A stretch of DNA of 64,000 nucleotides from assembly GCA_022606425.2 (NCBI GenBank), contig JAHDVF020000211.1, positions 4,991,001 to 5,055,000 of the forward strand, in the 5' to 3' direction. The stretch comes from Lepidostoma basale (taxonomy: Eukaryota; Arthropoda; Insecta; Trichoptera; Lepidostomatidae). A program made the position numbers and the translations under genes. Shown here in pieces: positions 58,151-64,000 of the stretch (position 1 is the stretch's first letter; every line of letters begins with the position of its first letter). Under the pieces are notes generated by a model. That model ran no database searches and was not told the DNA's origin. It was given only the letters and a program-made list of their open reading frames with translations.

Positions 58151-58884
58151 TAAATTGTGTACAAATTGTGTTCAAATAACCTGTTTATAAAACAACAATG
58201 AATTACTAATTCTGATTTTGAAAATTTGGTTTGGTTCATGTGGTGCTCCCGTGAGTTTGGAGAAATTACGTGTATAAGTGAATTATTTTGGTCAATTCGA
58301 TTGTTGCCGCACTTTATAATAGTTAATTGTGAGACGTAATACGTTTGTACTGTTTTGATGTCAAAATTATACAAGTTTTTTCGTTTATATAAAGAATTTT
58401 GACAGGTGTAAAAATAAATTTTTCATTTGTTCCAATGACAATTTGAATAATTTCTTCAATATTCTTTTAAAGTTCTTGCTGGTGTTGGTTGGTTTTAAGT
58501 GCCTAATTACTGCCAAATAAAAAAGTGGATACGTGGAACATTAATTAAATCATATAACAGCTAATTTAAAAAACGGTGGATACGTGTAACATAAATTAAA
58601 TAAACACAAAAGTCCGGATCGTCCATGTCAACATGTGCAACATCGGAAAAAATTATGTGTTTTTACATTATGTGCTAAATTAAAAAAACGGTGGATTCGT
58701 GGAACATAAATTGAATAGACAAATGTGCACCATCTAAAAATAACATTTTGTGATAAATTATTTTTATTTTGTTATTTTATTTTATGTCATTGTATTTTAT
58801 ATTATTTGTTTTAGATTTATTTTGTGGATGTTGGAAGATCGAAGTGAGCGCGGGAGATGCCTATTGGTGGCGATGAGGTTCGCA
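58151..58884. other. AT-rich, with a loose repeat of GTGGA-containing words
   Basis: 58515-58760 repeats AAAACGGTGGATACGTG-like segments three times (GTGGATACGTGGAAC, GTGGATACGTGTAAC, GTGGATTCGTGGAAC) spaced 50-130 bp apart. Meaning unknown. Confidence 0.4.
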
Positions 58885-59018
58885 ACCCATCACACCGCGT
58901 CTCCCGTGGGGCGAAAAGAGAAGGATGGAGTGCCGCATCGGTTAAAGTGTGACAGTCCATTCTTTCTGCCTACCCTTTCGGGGAGACGGCGTGATGGTTA
59001 GTTAGTTAGTTAGTTAAA
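58885..59018 (+). mobile_element. Inverted pair of T1 LINE 3' ends
   Basis: 58940-59018 is the T1 3' end (GACAGTCCATTCTTTCTGCC, GACGGCGTGATGGTTAGTTA). 58885-58935 is a reverse copy of its end (CCATCACACCGCGTCTCCCG). Together they form an imperfect foldback. Confidence 0.55.
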
Positions 59019-59094
59019 ACAACAAAAAATACCTCACCGTATAATAGAAGTTACCAGCTCTCTAGTAGCTAGGATATACGATGTTTAACATTAT

Positions 59095-59573
59095 TGACAC
59101 TTAAATGAATTAGTTTGCACTTTGAATGTATTGTTTACACTAAAATGAATACTTTGCACTTTAATATTAATAGTTTACACTTTAAAATGAATAGTTTGTG
59201 CTTTAAAATGAATAGTTGCACCTTGTTATTAATAGTTTGCACTTTGAAATTAATAATGTATACTTCAAACTGAATAGTTTGCAGTGTGATATTAATAGTT
59301 TACACTTAGAAAATGAGAGTTTACACTTTAAAATGAATAGTTTGCAGTGTGATATTAATAGTTTGCTCTTTGAAATTGAGAGTTTTTCACTTTAAAATGA
59401 ATAGTTTGCAGTGTAATATTAATAGTTTGCACTTTGAAATTGATAGTTTACACTTTAAAATGAATAGTTTGCACATTAATAGTTTGCACTTTGAAATTGA
59501 TAGTTTGCACTTTGTAATTAATAGTTTGCACTTTGTAATTTACAGTTTACACTTTAAAATGAATAGTTTGTAA
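59095..59573 (+). repeat. 21-bp minisatellite in a heptad-like frame
   Basis: More than 20 units of about 20-21 bp, alternating AATAGTTTGCACTTTGAAAT, TAGTTTACACTTTAAAATGA and variants. Over 59349-59573 the unit is in phase and open, giving Asn-Ser-Leu-His-Phe-Lys-Met-like heptads. Outside that part the phase is lost, so this is a minisatellite and not a gene. Confidence 0.8.
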
Positions 59574-60290
59574 TTTTAAATAATTATATCCCACACATAA
59601 CCTAACCCAACCCTAGTGCTACGTTTAAACAATGTGTTTGCATTGAACCAAATAAAGACTATTATTGAATTCAAAGTACAAAATAAAACAATTTTATTTT
59701 CAATTCTCATCCATGACTGTCCATGATATTTGAAGTATTTTTCGAAGTATCTGCATCTTGAAAGTGTCTTATACACCAGCAAGAAAACTTTCTTAATTGG
59801 ATTTAAGTACCTTTCACTGTATTAACAATTTCCTGCAAGTCGACTTCTGCTAGTTTTATAGCTTGTACAACCTATTTTGACAAGAACGGCACTTGCTAGT
59901 AAACGGTTCGCTGTGGATTCATAGTACTGATTTTTAAAACAAATCAGTTTTACATAAAAAAAACTGCATCTTGGAGCCAACACACATAAATTATCAACAG
60001 ATGTATAGATGTACGTTTTTTTATGATTCTAATTGATTCAAATGACAACATGAAATGTTCCTATATTTACATATTCGTTATTTTCAACACTTGATAACCA
60101 TAAACTTAATCTAATCGCATCGCTTTATTATATGCAGAAGTTTGTATTTGACACTTAAATGCTAAACACACAAAAGCACCGCTGACAGCGTCTTGTCTAA
60201 TGTGTTACGAAATATATTTCTTTCTTAAAGTAAACACCGGCTGAGTGTAACAGTAATTTAGGTGAAATTCTTGAGTAGGAAAGTTTTTTT
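59574..60290. other. Unique AT-rich DNA
   Basis: No repeat or coding signal beyond a 68-codon minus frame without domain. Confidence 0.35.
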
Positions 60291-60433
60291 TCTGTTTTCC
60301 AGAAATTTTATTTGAATGACATGTTTCCCCTATCTAAGGCATTATCAAATGTCGCTGTGGTCAGGCGAAACGTGTCATTCACATAAAATATAATAAAACT
60401 TCTAGAAAACAGACGTTTCCATTCGTATTATTA
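60291..60433. repeat. Family A palindrome, left arm short
   Basis: GAATGACATGTTTCCCCTAT, AAGGCATTATCAAATGTCGC, GGCGAAACGTGTCATTCAC and AACTTCTAGAAAACAGACG. Confidence 0.7.
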
Positions 60434-60897
60434 TTTTTTCTTTCCTTATTAGTTCATATAATATTATCTTTACTGGTGTTTATCTCAAGGATATTATTTA
60501 TTGTTATAAAATTTATTTCTGTTTTGCAAATTTACATTAAAATTAAAATCTACTGAGCTGACTCTCTGTCTACAAGCTCTGTGGTCCATGGGCTATCTAT
60601 ATATGTTCCAACATTTGCCTTACAGCTAGGAAACCATGAAAATTTTCAGCCGGAACATTTAAGAAATCTCTATGGGGTGAATAATCTATTCGAAAATATG
60701 CTTATTATGTAAGAATTATGTATACTTAATGTAGCTTAAAACTATTGGGGAATCAAATTCACTTTATTCACAAATATTGTATTTATTTATACTTATAGCC
60801 ATCTCCTGGAACGTTAGTCGTTAGTTTTGATTTCTGAGAATATCCGGAAAGTCGTCGAGGGGGACCGGGAAGTGATGAGCTTTTCAAAGTTGTCCTG
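60434..60897. other. Unique DNA
   Basis: Nothing recognised. Confidence 0.3.
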
Positions 60898-60965
60898 GCA
60901 CCTTCGGTGTGGCAGTCATAGCTGTTACGACCACTGCCAGCTGCCACTCTGCTACGAAGACCGCC
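60898..60965 (-). mobile_element. S1-like SINE head fragment
   Basis: CACCTTCGGTGTGGCAGTCA and GCCACTCTGCTACGAAG match the S1 tRNA-like head on minus, with a duplicated ACCACTGCCAGCTG part. No body follows. Confidence 0.45.
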
Positions 60966-61244
60966 AAGTATTATGTATACGCAACCGATCAACTCTCTTA
61001 TCACATAATTCAATATTCCACGAAATTAGTAGATATGTTCCCTAATCAAGTTTCATGTTACCGTGAGATCATTTAGATACCTGTCACAAAACAACTGTAG
61101 CACAGTGCCTGACATGTTTGTGTATACCAGTGTTATCTACTTTAACATTTGTATTAATGTCATTATCAATTTTCATCCGCAATATAATATATACTTATTT
61201 TAATTATTAGGTACTGTAGCTACTAAAATAGTAGATTTACATCC
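60966..61244. other. Nothing recognised
   Basis: AT-rich. Confidence 0.3.
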
Positions 61245-61468
61245 TCGTATTAAATCTTAATGAAAACATCTGTATTTTACCATAGATGTATTTTTATGTT
61301 TCATGGGAATGACATGTTTCGCCTTTCTAAGGCATTATCAAATCGTTTGATAAAGCGATGCTTCAGTAAGTCGAATCGTGTGATTCCTATATTATATTAT
61401 AAAACTTCTAAAAAACAGACGTTTTCATTCATATTAAATATTGGATTTTACATCATTGTCCAATAAAC
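61245..61468. repeat. Family A palindrome
   Basis: GGGAATGACATGTTTCGCCT, AAGGCATTATCAAATCGTTT, centre GATAAAGCGATGCTTCAGTA, right arm CTTCTAAAAAACAGACGTTT and outer edge TTACATCATTGTCCAATAAA. Confidence 0.7.
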
Positions 61469-61839
61469 CATCAATATTGTAGTATATTTCTTATTGATAT
61501 TTGTAATACATAATAATAAATTAATTAATTTCTGTAAAATTATTCATATTTAAATATAAAGGAATGTATTGAAACCGGTTAGTGGTGATTAAAACAATAG
61601 ATAAACTTTTAGTTATTCTCCAAAATAATTATTTAATAATTACAGTATCAGTATTTTTATGCAGTGTATTTAATTACATTTAAATAAACTATGATTCCTT
61701 GAATGTTTATTTTTTTTCACTTAATAACTCTTACTTCGTTTTAACATAAAAATATAAACATCCATTCAAAATGATCATTTAAAATATTATGTATTTATTT
61801 ATTTATTATAAGATGGTTTTCAAACTTATGTTTTAAGAC
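61469..61839. other. AT-rich, nothing recognised
   Basis: No features. Confidence 0.35.
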
Positions 61840-62034
61840 AAATCGAATTGGTCGCTGCCGAATTCTACCGGCCGGAAGTCGCTTATGGGCTTAAAAAAAG
61901 GTCGCCGTCGTATCTTCTACCTACTGGCCCGAAGTCGCTGTCGAGCTAAAAAAAATAGAGGTCGCCATCGATTCCCAGGGCTTTTTTATTATTATATAAA
62001 TTTGACCCCCTTGCGAAAAAGGTTCGCCATCCCT
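61840..62034. mobile_element. hAT-like right end
   Basis: The terminus reversed reads CAGGGATGGCGAACCTTTTT, typical of hAT ends. Upstream there are repeated GGTCGC and GAAGTCGCT words (61850-61960), possibly subterminal transposase-binding repeats. No left end found; TTATAGAG follows as a possible 8-bp duplicate. Confidence 0.55.
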
Positions 62035-62630
62035 GTTATAGAGTGTGAATCCCAATGAATGTAATTCCAATGAAAGCTTCATAACAAAATAATATAAGGT
62101 TTAACCACCCTAGGTATATGAACGTACGTGATACGTTCACTTTGACTGTACCATTCTGCGTTATCCCGTATCACGTACGCGCTTGTATAAAGTAATGTAC
62201 CTAAAATGTACAAAATGTTAGGGATACGCGCGTGTGCCAACAACACTTGAGTACAAGTCTTCACAAATATGATAGTTTTACAAGGTGCAGGGGAAGTGTG
62301 CGGTCGAGTTTTTGACGTTTCGTAATTTAAAAATAATAAATTAAAATAAAATTAAATTTAATTAATAAAAAACCTGCTTCTTTTTTGCACGTTTCTCCGA
62401 AAATTACCTGAAGGTAGGGCGGTTAATACGATCGTTTGGACACATGTAAATAAAACTTATGTCGTTCATGTATGAATATTAAGCAATCCAGAGAAGCAAA
62501 TCATGAAATCACATTACGGTGGTTTATTCTTTCTGATCGTTATGTTTCAGTGAGTTATATTTTGAAATCGTTTCTTCGTCCATCATTGTTGGTTGAAACC
62601 GTTATGTACTATTTAAAGAACGATTTAAAA
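62035..62630. other. Unique DNA, possible T1 scrap
   Basis: 62415-62545 has ATCGTTTGGACACATG and TATGAATATTAAGCAATCCA, weak T1 likeness. An inverted pair of TATCACGTACG-like words lies near 62126-62180. No gene. Confidence 0.3.
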
Positions 62631-62633
62631 ACC

Positions 62634-62668
62634 TATATATAGCTCTCGGCTGACCAGTGGTTTCAGTT
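62634..62668 (+). promoter_or_regulatory. Candidate insect core promoter: TATA box plus initiator
   Basis: TATATATA at 62634-62641 and TCAGTT at 62663-62668. With the A at 62665 as +1, the TATA box starts at -31, the classical spacing. TCAGTY is the arthropod initiator consensus. The following 120 bp (GCGGCCGCCTCAGTTTACCG onward) are unique and GC-richer, as expected of a 5' UTR. No ATG-started gene follows within the window, so a first noncoding exon is the most that can be proposed. Confidence 0.45.
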
Positions 62669-62977
62669 GCGGCCGCCTCAGTTTACCGAAGTGTTGCCGA
62701 ACGTTTGTTTTGACGTTCGTGACACGTCGTTAGCGCCACCAGTCAGCAGCCACCACGAGAGATCTGCCATTTGACTTCTAATCACCTCTCTGATTTGTTT
62801 TCTTACTGTACTAGAACAACATCCAGATTTTTTTCACGATTTCTGGACGAGACAAAGCATAAACTTAACTTTTAACATATTTCTTAGAACATGAACATTT
62901 AAAATCCATCTAAATAAATATATGTATAATACAAGCATCTAAGACTGACTGACGCAATATTAAAATTGACCGAACAA
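62669..62977. other. Possible first exon, then AT-rich DNA
   Basis: 62669-62790 is unique and GC-richer. No clear GTRAGT donor was seen. 62800-62977 is AT-rich. Confidence 0.25.
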
Positions 62978-63285
62978 CAAACAAACAAACCATCACGCCG
63001 TTTCCTCGCAGGGGTAGGCAGAGAGAATGGGCCGCCACACTACTCTATCCTGGCAAACCTCTCTAGCTTCCTCCACATTCATACGAGTCGTACATGCTCG
63101 TCGATTCTTCCGACTTCTAACATGACCAACCTTTAAAATTTTAACTCCATTTACACCATTAACGTATACTTTCTTAACCATTCTTTCTCCATCCATGCGT
63201 TCCATATGTCCGAACCATCGCAGCCATCCTTTCATAATTTTGTTCATAATACCTTCATTCGCTCTACATTCTTTTGAACATGTCT
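62978..63285 (-). mobile_element. T1 LINE 3' fragment
   Basis: 3' tail AACAAACAAACAAACC. The minus frame 62993-63247 has Trp-Leu-Arg-Trp-Phe-Gly-His-Met-Glu-Arg-Met, Met-Val-Lys-Lys-Val-Tyr-Val-Asn-Gly-Val, a 21-codon-scale deletion of the Gly-Arg-Pro-Arg block, then Arg-Arg-Ala-Cys-Thr-Thr and Glu-Ala-Arg-Glu-Val-Cys-Gln-Asp. The frame stays open across the deletion. Confidence 0.75.
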
Positions 63286-63810
63286 AATAAAATGCTGTCT
63301 ACCGTTTTTGAAAACGTTTTGTTATAGGATACTCACTAAAAAGTTTTCATTTAGATATGCTGTCGTGATTACGCCCATTGTTTTCTGCCATTGTTGAATA
63401 ACTTGAAAAAAAAAAAAATGTATTTAACATAAAACTCCAATTAAAACTTGCCGATGTCAACTTGTGTAGGAGGGTATACGCAATAAAATACACTTTTCCG
63501 GCTAGTTAATGTCTAGTTTAAGAATATATTGGAAGGAGGTTAAAATAAATAATAATGAAAGGTTCTATGAAATGGTTTGGGCTTTTAGAAATAATTGATT
63601 CAAGAAATGGCATTAAAATCAATCAAAGAATTAGTTAGATGTATGAGAAAAGAGGAGTTACTGGGTTAGGCTAGCCACCTGCCAGGGGTTTACCTCGCAT
63701 GACCATGAGTTGAACAAATATGCGCTCATGGTCCAGAAAACACAGCCTCGGAACACGGATGGACCAGGATAAAGACCTCGGTATTGAAAAGAGATTAATT
63801 AATACGAGTG
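63286..63810. other. Unique DNA
   Basis: 63555-63660 has weak T1 likeness (ATGAAAGGTTCTATGAAATG). 63665-63780 is GC-richer (GCTAGCCACCTGCCAGGGGT). No gene. Confidence 0.3.
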
Positions 63811-64000
63811 CAGTAAACTCCCGCTAATCCGGCTCCGACAATTCAGCACTTTCAATAATCCGGCATCACTTGGCTGTTGGTTGAAGCTTGAATAAAACAA
63901 AAAGAAATTAGGTGTTTCTTTTTAAAGTGAATAAAATATATGATATTAGTACAGTACAGGCGAAGCTTGATATAAATATGAAATCTTAGAATTATCTAAT
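63811..64000 (+). mobile_element. pogo/Tigger-like left end, runs off the window
   Basis: CAGTAAACTCCCGCTAATCC begins the element, with a second AATCCGGCA at 63858. This resembles pogo/Tigger termini (CAGT...ATCCGG). The flank is not TA, so the true end may differ. The remainder lies beyond 64000. Confidence 0.4.

Noticed and set aside
59349..59573. Repeat protein gene
   Set aside because: The frame exists only where the 21-bp minisatellite stays in phase; it is lost upstream and has no start context or flanking gene structure.

Overview
This window looks like a stretch of an AT-rich, transposon-filled invertebrate genome, most likely an insect. The evidence is a mix of arthropod-type LINE tails, tRNA-derived SINEs, Tc1/mariner, PIF/Harbinger and hAT relics, and one insect-style TATA plus TCAGTT core promoter. 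The order or species cannot be told from the sequence. There is no bacterial architecture, no rRNA, no free-standing tRNA gene and no CRISPR array. No intact host protein-coding gene could be supported: almost every reading frame with recognisable protein similarity belongs to a broken mobile element.

Layout. (1) LINE remnants occur throughout on both strands. Family T1 (Trp-Phe-Gly-His-Met-Glu-Arg-Met motif, TTAG-type 3' tail) has more than 20 fragments. T2-type tails (Gly-Arg-Pro-Pro-Lys-Arg-Trp motif, GAA-rich 3' end) lie at 22674-23135, 28838-29150, 32695-32902, 35250-35376 and 50744-51035. Related tails lie at 3458-3859, 8836-9054, 10795-11320, 24428-24985, 52691-52927 and 53610-53800. 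CR1/L2-like copies lie at 38215-38806, 38878-38934, 43975-44520, 56858-57088 and 26349-26473. Jockey-like copies lie at 1127-1745, 34227-34790 and 55858-56027. (2) Two SINE families with A and B boxes: S1 (2261, 5190, 5478, 7901, 18113, 31148, 35910, 40963, 57962, 60898) and S2 (19663, 40350). (3) DNA-transposon relics: an inverted-repeat element at 4501, mariner-like 6224-6725, Harbinger-like 14248-14724, a foldback at 15990-16241, a deleted element at 38935-39210, a DDE element at 41983-43149, hAT-like 49512-49871 and 61840-62034, and a pogo-like end at 63811. (4) Many palindromic or foldback repeats. (5) Short GC-richer islands (10451, 23140, 23985, 25795, 33590, 37000, 43740, 45690, 48680, 53990) that match nothing else in the window and may be old regulatory or host sequence.

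The most interesting system is the palindromic repeats together with several single-copy relatives. They share one motif: a CTGANGA-like heptamer, one spacer base, a perfect stem, GAAAC, a short self-complementary stretch and a GUC/GUU-like triplet. This is the core of a type I hammerhead ribozyme. Stem II sequences differ completely between families but stay base-paired. Two copies (22909-22962 minus, 44671-44726 plus) also keep an outer stem I with a U-A to G-C covariation. Three other families carry TTGATAA, which changes C3 and G8 together so that the core pair could be kept. Hammerheads of this short-stem-III type are known from Penelope-like retroelements and their non-autonomous relatives, so these repeats are probably such elements. 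The consistent extra base between A9 and stem II and the inverted arrangement deserve testing.

Nested insertions with readable target-site duplications (9066/9489, 19658/19823, 52682/52928, 55853/56028, 3446/3860) give a relative chronology: the palindromic repeats and T1 LINEs were hit by later LINE, SINE and Jockey-like insertions.
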